A stretch of 13,459 nt of DNA from an uncultured Clostridia bacterium (lineage in GTDB: Bacteria > Bacillota > Clostridia > Christensenellales > Borkfalkiaceae): NCBI GenBank assembly GCA_947627125.1, contig CANQUY010000040.1:1-13459 (forward strand). The letters run 5' to 3'. Made by a program: the position numbers and the translations under genes. This document shows positions 1-7,306 of this stretch, in pieces. The notes beneath the pieces are model-generated. The model ran no database searches. It had not been told where the DNA came from and was given only the letters and a program-made list of their open reading frames with translations. Each line of letters opens with the position of its first letter. Position 1 is the first letter of the stretch.

Positions 1-1
1 G

Positions 2-574
2 GCCTATCTCTACTTGGGATTCAACCGCGACGTCAGCAAGGCGGAAGTGCGCAGGGCGGTCAAGGACGGCACGATCGAATCCCTTCTCAACAAGATTCCT
101 GTCAAGGAGGGGGAGGTATTCTATATTCCCGCGGGCACCGTTCACGCGATCGGCAAGGGATGCCTCATCTGCGAGATCCAGCAGACGTCGGACGCCACCT
201 ACCGCCTCTATGACTACGGCAGGCTCGACGACAACGGCAAGCCCCGTCAGCTTCACCTCAAAAAGGCGATGGACGTCCTCAATCTGAAGCGTTCTCCCAT
301 GCCGACGGGCAGGAGCATTCTCTCCGCCAACCGCAAGGCGAATAAGATGCTCGGCGTCATCGGTCATCTCACCGTTACGGAGTACAACGCTTCGGGCGAG
401 TATACCTTCTTTGCCCCGCTCAGCAAGTTCGGCGTTGCGCTCGTCCTTGCGGGGGAGGGGACCATGGAGGGCACGGAGGGCAAGACGGACATTTCGCAGG
501 GGGAAAGCTGGCTCCTCACCTGCCACCGCTACACCATCAAGGGGGACTGCCGCGTCCTCATCGTGAGTTATTGA
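2..574 (+). CDS. manA: Class I mannose-6-phosphate isomerase, C-terminal part (5' end outside window)
   Basis: The frame is open from base 2 to a TGA at 572-574, so the gene begins upstream; the TTG at 14 is not its real start. Visible residues carry the cupin-type zinc enzyme signature of type I phosphomannose isomerases: PAGTVHAIG (a metal-ligand histidine region), then EIQQTSDATYRLYDYGR with the substrate-binding arginine, followed by the small C-terminal beta domain. Members of the family interconvert mannose-6-phosphate and fructose-6-phosphate in the cytosol, feeding GDP-mannose synthesis or mannose catabolism. About 190 residues are present, against roughly 310-320 for Bacillota ManA, so more than a third is missing, by window truncation rather than decay. 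It sits one base upstream of a glycosyltransferase gene, which suggests that it supplies precursor for the same glycan; that role is inferred. Confidence 0.9.
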   Translation, partial: AYLYLGFNRDVSKAEVRRAVKDGTIESLLNKIPVKEGEVFYIPAGTVHAIGKGCLICEIQQTSDATYRLYDYGRLDDNGKPRQLHLKKAMDVLNLKRSPMPTGRSILSANRKANKMLGVIGHLTVTEYNASGEYTFFAPLSKFGVALVLAGEGTMEGTEGKTDISQGESWLLTCHRYTIKGDCRVLIVSY

Positions 575-575
575 A

Positions 576-1592
576 ATGAAGATCGCAATCGATTGCAGAT
601 ATATCGGAATGTCGGGGATCGGCAGGGTCTGCGAGGGAATTCTCGACGCGCTCGATTTTTCCGCCCATTCCTTTTTTCTTATCGGAAAAAGAGAAAAGTT
701 GCAAAAATATCCCGCGGAGATCGTCGAGGACAGCACAAATCCATACTCTTTCGGCGGATTGAGATCTTTTCCGAAGAAATTGAACAAAACATGCGACGCT
801 CTGTTGGTTCCGAATTTTTTGATCCCCTTCGGCGTGAAAATTCCCGTGCTTACGGTCATGCACGACCTTGCCTTTCTCGACGTGAAGGAAACGACGCGCG
901 GCTTTAAGGACAAGCTCATCAAGAAAATTCTCCTCAAGCGGTGCATGAAGAAGTCGAAGTCCGTCGCATGCGTTTCCCGTTTTACGCTGGAACGCTGTGA
1001 ACGCTACTACGGAAAACTTGCAGGGAAGTGCTTTGTAAATTATAACGGCATCTCGGAAAACGTGTTTGCCTATGCGAATACGCATGAACGTGCGGAGAAG
1101 GAGGACCAGATCGTCTTTGTCGGCAACGTCAAGCCGCACAAGGGACTTACGACCCTGCTCTCCGCCTTTTCAGAGCTCGGCGGGGATACAGAGCTCAAGA
1201 TCATCGGCGAAAAGGACACCTTTCTGACGGGTCTGCAGCTTGACGAAAACGCTTACAAAAATGTTGTCTTTACGGGTAAATTGAGCGATAAGTCGCTGTT
1301 TTTTGAGATCGCACGCTCCAAATATCTCGTTCTGCCCTCCAAGTATGAGGGATTCGGCCTTCCGCCGCTCGAGGCGCTCGTCCTCGGGACCCAGCCCATC
1401 GTTTCGGACATTCCCGTGTTCCGCGAGGTGTATGCGGGGCTGCCCGTAAAGTTCTTCGGGAGCGAAGAGGAGCTCGTTGCCCTCCTGCGGGAGCCGCCGC
1501 AGACGGTTGATTGTGCGCGGGAGATCATGGAGAGATACAGCTTTCAAAAACAGGCAAAAACTTTGTTAGAGAGGATAGAGGGAATCCTATGA
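576..1592 (+). CDS. GT4-family glycosyltransferase
   Basis: A 338-residue cytosolic or membrane-associated retaining glycosyltransferase with the GT-B fold. The N-terminal domain opens with a MKIAIDCRYI strand and a glycine-rich GMSGIGR loop (11-17). The C-terminal nucleotide-sugar domain has FVGNVKPHKG (181-190) and the GT4 E-X7-E pair at E258 and E266 in YEGFGLPPLE, which contacts the donor. The length is slightly short but complete for the group. The ATG lies two bases after the manA stop with only a weak GTGAG at 563-567 as ribosome site, so translation is probably coupled. Its stop overlaps the next start (ATGA). Donor and acceptor cannot be read from sequence. Members of this group often add mannose, rhamnose or glucose during capsule or O-antigen-like repeat assembly. 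Confidence 0.9.
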   Translation: MKIAIDCRYIGMSGIGRVCEGILDALDFSAHSFFLIGKREKLQKYPAEIVEDSTNPYSFGGLRSFPKKLNKTCDALLVPNFLIPFGVKIPVLTVMHDLAFLDVKETTRGFKDKLIKKILLKRCMKKSKSVACVSRFTLERCERYYGKLAGKCFVNYNGISENVFAYANTHERAEKEDQIVFVGNVKPHKGLTTLLSAFSELGGDTELKIIGEKDTFLTGLQLDENAYKNVVFTGKLSDKSLFFEIARSKYLVLPSKYEGFGLPPLEALVLGTQPIVSDIPVFREVYAGLPVKFFGSEEELVALLREPPQTVDCAREIMERYSFQKQAKTLLERIEGIL

Positions 1593-2347
1593 TCCCGAAG
1601 ATCATTCATGCGTGCTGGCTCGGCACGGGCGAAATGCCGCAGGAACAAAAAGAATATATGGAGGGTTGGCGGCGGCTGCATCCCGATTGGGAGATCAGGC
1701 TCTGGACGGACGCCGATTTTGCGCCATATCTGGACGGCAGCCCGTTCGTCAAGGCCTGCCTCGAGAGGAAGAAATACGGCTTTTTGAGCGATTATTTCCG
1801 CTTCACCGTCCTCTATGAATTCGGCGGCGTGTATGTCGATACGGACGTGGAGATCATGAAGCCCCTCGACGAATTTTTGGACGCAAAAATGTTCATGGGA
1901 TTCATCTTTGATTCCTCCGTCGGCACCGCCCTCTTCGGCTCCGAAAAGGGAAACCCGCTCATGCTCGAGTGGCGGGAGATCTTAGAGCGCGATTTTGAGG
2001 AGAAGGGGGATTTTACGGTCAGCAATGACTGGATCACGAAGTATTTTCTCGACCATTTCCCCGATTTTCTCCTGAACGGCAAGCGGCAATCCCTTGCCTC
2101 GGGGATTGAGATGTACCCCAAAGATTGGTTCGAGCGGTATCAAACGGACAAAAAGAGCGGCGGCGGGTATGCGGAGCACCACTGTGCGGGCTCGTGGAAC
2201 GACGATAAGCATACCTCTTTGCCGAAGAGGATCTTAAAGAAACTTCTTCCCCGCAAGTGGATCTCCGTCATCGGTCATCGCCGCTTCCTCAAAAAGACGC
2301 CCTATTACAGCGTCTATCTGGAACATAGAAAGAAGCAAAAAAATTGA
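1589..2347 (+). CDS. GT32-type glycosyltransferase (DXD sugar-binding family, capsular polysaccharide synthesis)
   Basis: A 252-residue protein. I start it at ATG 1589, which gives the usual family N-terminus (M-I-P-K-I-I-H-x-x-W) and an ATGA overlap with the previous gene, with GAGGG at 1578-1582 as ribosome site. The longer frame back to 1511 would overlap the GT4 gene by 82 bases and adds non-family sequence. Family marks are HACWLG near the start, SDYFR at 67-71, then YEFGGVYVDTDVE with the metal and nucleotide-binding DTD at 84-86, and a late HHCAGSW (197-203). The family (Gly_transf_sug, OCH1-like) transfers hexoses from nucleotide sugars. The very basic C-terminus (RILKKLLPRKW and a lysine-rich end) may bind the inner membrane face. 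The sugar specificity is unknown. Confidence 0.88.
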   Translation: MIPKIIHACWLGTGEMPQEQKEYMEGWRRLHPDWEIRLWTDADFAPYLDGSPFVKACLERKKYGFLSDYFRFTVLYEFGGVYVDTDVEIMKPLDEFLDAKMFMGFIFDSSVGTALFGSEKGNPLMLEWREILERDFEEKGDFTVSNDWITKYFLDHFPDFLLNGKRQSLASGIEMYPKDWFERYQTDKKSGGGYAEHHCAGSWNDDKHTSLPKRILKKLLPRKWISVIGHRRFLKKTPYYSVYLEHRKKQKN

Positions 2348-2363
2348 TTCCGCGATCAAAACT

Positions 2364-3425
2364 ATGAATTATTATATCAAGGAAACAGAAGATTTTGTCA
2401 GCGGCACCATGCCCGAATCACAGAGGATGACCGCCGCTCTGAAACCCCGCGTGGACATAGACTGCATCTGCGGGGAGATGATCGGAAACGCGATCCCCTG
2501 TCCCTTCCCGAAGGACACGAAAGGTCTGTTCGGACGTTTCGCGGGCTTCTTTTCCAATTCCAAGGAGTGGAAACGCAAGACGGCCTCTCTCAAACGGGGA
2601 GATACACTCTTTTTGCAATACCCTTTGCCGGGATTTAATCTCTTTCAGAATAAAATCTTCAAGAGATTGCAAAAAAGAGGCGTTCGTATCATCGCCCTGA
2701 TCCATGATATGGATTGGCTGCGTACAGAAAAAAAGAGATTCAGAACAAAATTTCGCTTAAAGATCCTCAGAAATGCGCTCTGCTATTTCGATACGGCCAT
2801 TGTTCACAATGAGGCCATGGCAAGGACGGTGGAGGACATTCCCGTTAAAACGGTCTGCCTCGGAATATTTGACTATTTGAATGAGGAAACGGAGTTTGGC
2901 AGGCGCGGACGGGAGCTGCCCGTGGTCATCGCGGGGAATTTAAGTGAAGAAAAGGCGGGCTATTCCTATCGGCTTCCCGATTGCGCCGAATGGAATCTTT
3001 ACGGCCCCTACTACAGGGCGGATGCTTCCCATATCCATTACTTCGGCGCATTTCCATCTGCGGAACTTCCCTTCGTTTTAGAGGGTTCCTTCGGCCTTGT
3101 TTGGGACGGGGATACGGTGGAAGGCTGCAGCGGAAGCTGGGGGAATTATCTCCGCTACAACAACCCCTACAAGACTTCGCTCTACCTTGCCTGCGGACTT
3201 CCCGTCATTATTTGGAAAGAGGCGGCGCTCGCGCCCTTCATTCTCGGCCGCGATTGCGGGATCGCCGTCGGCTCTCTTTCGGAGATCGGTCAAATTCTTT
3301 CGGATATGAGCGATGAAAGATATCAAACGCTGCGCGAGAATGCTGTAAGAGTGGGAGCCTTGCTCCGCGAGGGAGATTTTACGAAACGGGCTCTTAAAAA
3401 TGCTTTATCGGGGGAAATAAAATGA
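2364..3425 (+). CDS. Gtf3/galactofuranosyltransferase-like sugar transferase
   Basis: A 353-residue protein resembling the family that includes beta-1,6-galactofuranosyltransferases (WbbI type) and the Gtf3 glucosyltransferases of the accessory Sec system. The N-terminal half has LFLQYPLPG (82-90) and ALIHDMDWLR (111-120). The C-terminal half has the family stretch FGLVWDGD (243-250), then CSGSWGNYLRYNNPYKTSLYL broken only by small changes, then ACGLPVIIW (276-284). The gene is directly followed by, and overlaps by four bases, a UDP-galactopyranose mutase gene, which makes the Galf donor; a galactofuranosyl transfer role is therefore the best guess. No Shine-Dalgarno is obvious before ATG 2364 (16 bases after the previous stop). 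A different hexose donor is possible because Gtf3 homologues vary. Confidence 0.82.
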   Translation: MNYYIKETEDFVSGTMPESQRMTAALKPRVDIDCICGEMIGNAIPCPFPKDTKGLFGRFAGFFSNSKEWKRKTASLKRGDTLFLQYPLPGFNLFQNKIFKRLQKRGVRIIALIHDMDWLRTEKKRFRTKFRLKILRNALCYFDTAIVHNEAMARTVEDIPVKTVCLGIFDYLNEETEFGRRGRELPVVIAGNLSEEKAGYSYRLPDCAEWNLYGPYYRADASHIHYFGAFPSAELPFVLEGSFGLVWDGDTVEGCSGSWGNYLRYNNPYKTSLYLACGLPVIIWKEAALAPFILGRDCGIAVGSLSEIGQILSDMSDERYQTLRENAVRVGALLREGDFTKRALKNALSGEIK

Positions 3426-4522
3426 AACACTATGACTATCTGATTGTCGGGAGCGGGCTGTTCGGCGCGGTGTGCGCGCATGAGCTCACCAAGCGGGGCA
3501 AGAAGTGCCTCGTCATCGAAAAACGCGCACATATCGGCGGAAATATCTATACCGAGAATGTTGAGGGGATCAACGTTCACCGCTACGGCGCACACATTTT
3601 CCACACGTCCGACAGGGCCGTCTGGGAGTATGTGAACAACTTTGCCGAGTTCAACAACTATATCAACTGCCCCGTCGCAAGGTATCATGACGAGTGCTAC
3701 AATCTGCCATTTAACATGAACACCTTCACGAAACTTTGGCCCGACGTCTTTACGCCCGCCGAGGCGGAGGCCCGCATTGCTCAGGAGCGGGGCGCATCCT
3801 ATGTCGAAGAGCCCAAAAATCTCGAGGAGCAGGCGATCAATCTCGTCGGCAGAACCATTTACGAAAAGCTCGTCAAGGGCTACACCGAGAAGCAGTGGGG
3901 GAAGAAGTGCACGGAGCTGCCCGCCTTCATCATCCGCCGCCTTCCCGTCCGCTTCACCTTCGACAACAACTACTTCAACGACCGCTACCAGGGCATTCCG
4001 ATCGGCGGGTATACCAAGATGATAGAGCGGATGCTTGAGGGCGTCGAAGTGCGGCTCGAATGCGACTTTTTCGCACATAAGTGTGAATTTTTGGCGGAAG
4101 CGGACAAGGTGATCTATACGGGCGCGATCGACAGATATTTCGATTATTGCTACGGTCCGCTCGAATACCGCTCGGTGCGGTTTGAAACGGAAGTTTTGGA
4201 TACTCCCAACTATCAGGGCAATGCGGTCGTCAACTACACGGCGGCGGAAGTGCCCTATACCCGCATCATCGAACACAAGCATTTTGAGTTCGGCGCCCAG
4301 CCCAAGACGGTCATTTCCAGGGAATATTCCTCGGCATGGAAGCTCGGGGACGAGCCCTATTATCCCGTCAACGACCAAAAAAACAGCGACTTATATGCGA
4401 AATACCGCGCTTTGGCGGAGAAGGAGCCGAATGTTTTCTTCGGCGGCCGCCTCGGGCAGTATAAATATTACGACATGGACGACGTGATCCTGAGCGCCTT
4501 TGATGCGCTGAAAACGCTGTAG
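3422..4522 (+). CDS. glf: UDP-galactopyranose mutase
   Basis: A 366-residue flavoenzyme that interconverts UDP-galactopyranose and UDP-galactofuranose; the length is typical of bacterial Glf. The dinucleotide-binding motif VGSGLFG (9-15, GxGxxG) is at the N-terminus and is followed by ekRahIGGN. The conserved NVHRYGAHIFHT segment (residues 51-62) holds the flavin and substrate-site histidines. YTEKQWG, PIGGYTKM and the late SREYSSAWKLGDEP and GGRLGQYKYYDMD segments are all family hallmarks, so the enzyme looks intact. GGGGA at 3411-3415 serves ATG 3422, which overlaps the preceding transferase stop. The pairing with that transferase implies a galactofuranose-containing surface polymer. The enzyme is cytosolic. 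Confidence 0.97.
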   Translation: MKHYDYLIVGSGLFGAVCAHELTKRGKKCLVIEKRAHIGGNIYTENVEGINVHRYGAHIFHTSDRAVWEYVNNFAEFNNYINCPVARYHDECYNLPFNMNTFTKLWPDVFTPAEAEARIAQERGASYVEEPKNLEEQAINLVGRTIYEKLVKGYTEKQWGKKCTELPAFIIRRLPVRFTFDNNYFNDRYQGIPIGGYTKMIERMLEGVEVRLECDFFAHKCEFLAEADKVIYTGAIDRYFDYCYGPLEYRSVRFETEVLDTPNYQGNAVVNYTAAEVPYTRIIEHKHFEFGAQPKTVISREYSSAWKLGDEPYYPVNDQKNSDLYAKYRALAEKEPNVFFGGRLGQYKYYDMDDVILSAFDALKTL

Positions 4523-4543
4523 ACGGCCGCGGAGGGCAGAACG

Positions 4544-5761
4544 GTGGAAGGGCAGGCAGTCAACCGCACAACGGAATTGGGAAGGAAGCTGTTTTATGCT
4601 GCCTATTTTCTCATGTTGGTGCGGACGCTGCTCACGTCATCCATGCTCTGCGTGTATATAGACATAGACGGCATTTTTATAAAGTATGTTCTTCGCATTG
4701 CGTTCTGGCTTCCCATTATCATCAAATTTATCACGCAGGACACATTTTCAGAACGCACCCTCCTGAGATATGCCTTATTTATCTGCGTCTTTACGGCCGC
4801 GCTGTATTTCAGCCGCCGCTACATTCTGATCGATATTGCGATTCTCGTCGTAGGGGTCCACGGCGTTCCGCTGAAAAGCGCCGTTCGCCTGTTCTTTTAT
4901 ACGGCAAGCGTGATCTGCGGAATGTTGTTTTTTATGAGCCTCGCGGGCATCATAGAGAATTATGTCAATTATACGGGCGACAGGCCCCGCTATGCGTTCG
5001 GCAGCACATATGCGACGGATTTTGCGGCGACCCTCTTCTATATCGAGCTCGCCCATGCGTATCTGAAAGGGAAAAAATATAATGTTTTGAATTTTCTCTT
5101 TTGGATCGCAGTTTCCTTTTTTGTTTTTTATTTCTGCGTGGCAAGGTTGGATTTCGTGTTGATCTTCTGCACTGCGTGGGCGATGCTCGGCGTTGCATAC
5201 ATTCCGAAATTATTCTCCTCGCACTTTGTCCAGACGGTTTTGTGGATCGCGATCCCCGCATTCTTTTTGCTGTCGTTCATATTGCACATTGCCTATACGC
5301 CGAACAGCGCGTTCCTTTCGTGGCTCAACAATCAGCTCTCGGGCCGCCTGTATTATGGGAATCTGGCAATCAAGGATTACGGTTTTTCGCTCTTTGGGCA
5401 ATATATCAAGATGCAGGGATGGGGCTTTACCATGGAAGAATGGGACCCCAAACTCGGCTATTACTTTGTGGACTGCGGTTGGCTCTCTATCGCGCTGCAA
5501 TACGGCGTGATCATAGCCGTCTTTACCTGCGCCGTCTTTACCGTCGTATCGCGGAGAAGCCTCAATGCGGGCGACTGCGTTCTTCCCGTGATCCTATTCT
5601 TTTTGGCTCTGACAAGCATTGTGGATCATCACATGTTTCAATATCATTATGATCCGTTTCTTCTCGTTCTGAATGCGGGGCTGTGCGTCGAGAAATACGG
5701 CGCAAAAATGATGAAGAGAAAAACCGTTTCCCGAAATGGGCTGATCTCCCATGGCGAATAA
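4544..5761 (+). CDS. wzy: Wzy-type oligosaccharide repeat-unit polymerase (integral membrane)
   Basis: A 405-residue, strongly hydrophobic protein with roughly ten to twelve membrane segments, starting at GTG 4544 behind GGAGG (4531-4535, 8-base spacing). Polymerases of this type share little sequence. The supporting features are topology, length, position next to a flippase gene, and the late periplasmic-side loop around LNNQLSGRLYYG and SLFGQYIKMQGWG with a following DCGWLSIALQYG segment, a pattern recurrent in Gram-positive Wzy proteins. It would join flipped lipid-linked repeats at the outer membrane face. Its base composition is more AT-rich than the transferase genes, as usual for wzy. 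The last 11 bases overlap the next gene. An O-antigen ligase-like protein is the main alternative. Confidence 0.8.
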   Translation: MEGQAVNRTTELGRKLFYAAYFLMLVRTLLTSSMLCVYIDIDGIFIKYVLRIAFWLPIIIKFITQDTFSERTLLRYALFICVFTAALYFSRRYILIDIAILVVGVHGVPLKSAVRLFFYTASVICGMLFFMSLAGIIENYVNYTGDRPRYAFGSTYATDFAATLFYIELAHAYLKGKKYNVLNFLFWIAVSFFVFYFCVARLDFVLIFCTAWAMLGVAYIPKLFSSHFVQTVLWIAIPAFFLLSFILHIAYTPNSAFLSWLNNQLSGRLYYGNLAIKDYGFSLFGQYIKMQGWGFTMEEWDPKLGYYFVDCGWLSIALQYGVIIAVFTCAVFTVVSRRSLNAGDCVLPVILFFLALTSIVDHHMFQYHYDPFLLVLNAGLCVEKYGAKMMKRKTVSRNGLISHGE

Positions 5762-7283
5762 GAGTATCAAAAAAAACTTTATCTATAATCTCATCTATCA
5801 AGTGATGATGCTGGTGTCGCCGCTCGTGGTGACGCCCTATGTTTCCCGCGTGCTCGGCGTCGATACGGTCGGGCTCTACAGCTATGCGGAGTCGATGGCG
5901 GCTTACTTTGTACTCGTCGCCGTGCTCGGGACTTCCACCTACGGCCAGCGCGCCATAGGCTATGTTCAGGAGGACAAGGAGGAGCGCAGCCGTGCCTTTT
6001 GGGACATCTCCCTGTTGCGACTTCTGACTTCCCTTGTGACCCTCGGCGCATATATCGGCTATGCCTTTCTCTTCGCAAAGGAAAACCTCGTCATAACCCT
6101 TATATTTTCCCTCAATGTCATCAATGTCGCGTTCGATATCACTTGGTTTATGCAGGGGATGGAGGAATTCGGCAAGACGGCGCTCAGGAGCATCCTTTTC
6201 CGCTTTGCCTGTATCGCCGCGATCTTTCTCTTCGTAAAGGACGGAAACGATCTTCCCCTCTATGCGCTCTTCATGACCGCCTCGATCGTGCTCGGCAATC
6301 TCTCCCTTTGGCTGTATCTGCCCAAATATCTCGTGAAGGTGAAGGGCGTCAATCCTTTCCACGATTTCAAATCGGTGCTCATGCTCTTTATCCCGACGAT
6401 CGCGACACAGATCTATACCGTGCTCGACAAGTCGATGATCGGCTGGTTTTCGGACGGATATAACGAAAACGGCTACTACGAGCAGTCCGAAAAGATCGTG
6501 AAGATCGCCCTTACGGCCGTGACGGCGCTTGGGATCGTCATGATCCCCCGCATTGCCGGCACATACAAGGCGGGGGACATGGAGAAGGTCAAATACTACC
6601 TCTACAATTCCTACCGCTACGTCTGGATGATGGCGATCCCCATCATGTTCGGGTTCATCTCGATCGCAAGCGTCTTTACACCCGTCTACTACGGCCCCGG
6701 GTATGAAAAATGCGCCGTCCTTTTGCCCATCTTCAGCGTTTTGCTCATCATGATCGGCCTGTCCAACGTCAACGGTCTGCAGTACTTTGTCCCCATCGGG
6801 AAGGAAAATATCCTTACGCTGACCGTTTCCGTCGGCGCAGTTGTAAATTTTGTGCTGAATCTCATTCTGATCCCGTTTTTTGCCTCGCTGGGGGCGAGCA
6901 TTGCCTCCGTGATCGCAGAATTCGCAGTGACGCTCACGGGGTTCATCTATATTTGGAAAACCAAACAATTCTCCCTCAAGCCCATCTTTACCTGTTCATG
7001 GCGGTATTGGATCGCGGGGATCGTGATGGGCGGCTCCCTCTTCGGGCTGAAATATCTGCTGCCCGTTGAAGTGTGGAGCCTCATCGTGCTGATCGCCGTG
7101 GGCGCCGCGGTCTACTTTTTGACGCTCACGATCCTGCGCGACCCCTTCCTCTTCGACCTCATCAAAAAGGGATTCGCCATGCTGAAGCCCCAAAAGGCTC
7201 CCGCCGAGGCTCCCGCACCGCCCGAGGAAACGGAAGAGGGGGCCGAACCGCCCGAAGAGGGGGAAACAGAAGAACAAAAATAA
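5751..7283 (+). CDS. wzx: Wzx-type polysaccharide flippase (MOP superfamily)
   Basis: A 510-residue membrane protein of the polysaccharide-transport branch of the MOP superfamily, with 12 or more predicted helices up to about residue 470. The N-terminal region (NFIYNLIYQVMMLVSPLVV, then TPYVSRVLGVDTVGLYSYAES and LGTSTYGQRAIG) is highly characteristic of Wzx/RfbX proteins in Bacillota. It would move lipid-linked repeat units across the membrane for the polymerase encoded just before it, with which it overlaps by 11 bases (ATG 5751). No strong ribosome site is visible, so coupling is likely. An unusual cytosolic-looking tail of about 34 residues (477-510) is rich in Pro, Ala and Glu (QKAPAEAPAPPEETEEG and similar) and is absent from most relatives I know. 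The gene closes the operon and is followed at once by a terminator hairpin. Confidence 0.92.
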   Translation: MANKSIKKNFIYNLIYQVMMLVSPLVVTPYVSRVLGVDTVGLYSYAESMAAYFVLVAVLGTSTYGQRAIGYVQEDKEERSRAFWDISLLRLLTSLVTLGAYIGYAFLFAKENLVITLIFSLNVINVAFDITWFMQGMEEFGKTALRSILFRFACIAAIFLFVKDGNDLPLYALFMTASIVLGNLSLWLYLPKYLVKVKGVNPFHDFKSVLMLFIPTIATQIYTVLDKSMIGWFSDGYNENGYYEQSEKIVKIALTAVTALGIVMIPRIAGTYKAGDMEKVKYYLYNSYRYVWMMAIPIMFGFISIASVFTPVYYGPGYEKCAVLLPIFSVLLIMIGLSNVNGLQYFVPIGKENILTLTVSVGAVVNFVLNLILIPFFASLGASIASVIAEFAVTLTGFIYIWKTKQFSLKPIFTCSWRYWIAGIVMGGSLFGLKYLLPVEVWSLIVLIAVGAAVYFLTLTILRDPFLFDLIKKGFAMLKPQKAPAEAPAPPEETEEGAEPPEEGETEEQK

Positions 7284-7306
7284 AGAGCCGCGGAGGCTCT
7301 TTTTTG
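7282..7306. terminator. Intrinsic terminator shared by convergent genes
   Basis: The arms AAGAGCC (7283-7289) and GGCTCTT (7295-7301) form a 7-bp GC-rich stem with a GCGGA loop, followed on the plus strand by a T-run. Read on the minus strand the same stem is followed by TTTATTTTTG. It starts inside the wzx stop codon and ends at the stop of the convergent flippase, so it can terminate both transcripts. Confidence 0.9.

Noticed and set aside
1511..1588. Longer start for the GT32 gene
   Set aside because: It would overlap the GT4 gene by 82 bases and lacks family sequence; ATG 1589 has a ribosome site and the conserved N-terminus.
3323..4378. 351-codon minus-strand frame across glf
   Set aside because: glf on the plus strand is unmistakable; the opposite frame has no recognisable motif or ribosome site.
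5562..6968. 468-codon minus-strand frame across wzy and wzx
   Set aside because: Translation is charged, His/Asp/Arg-rich low-complexity sequence, typical of an antisense shadow of membrane-protein genes.
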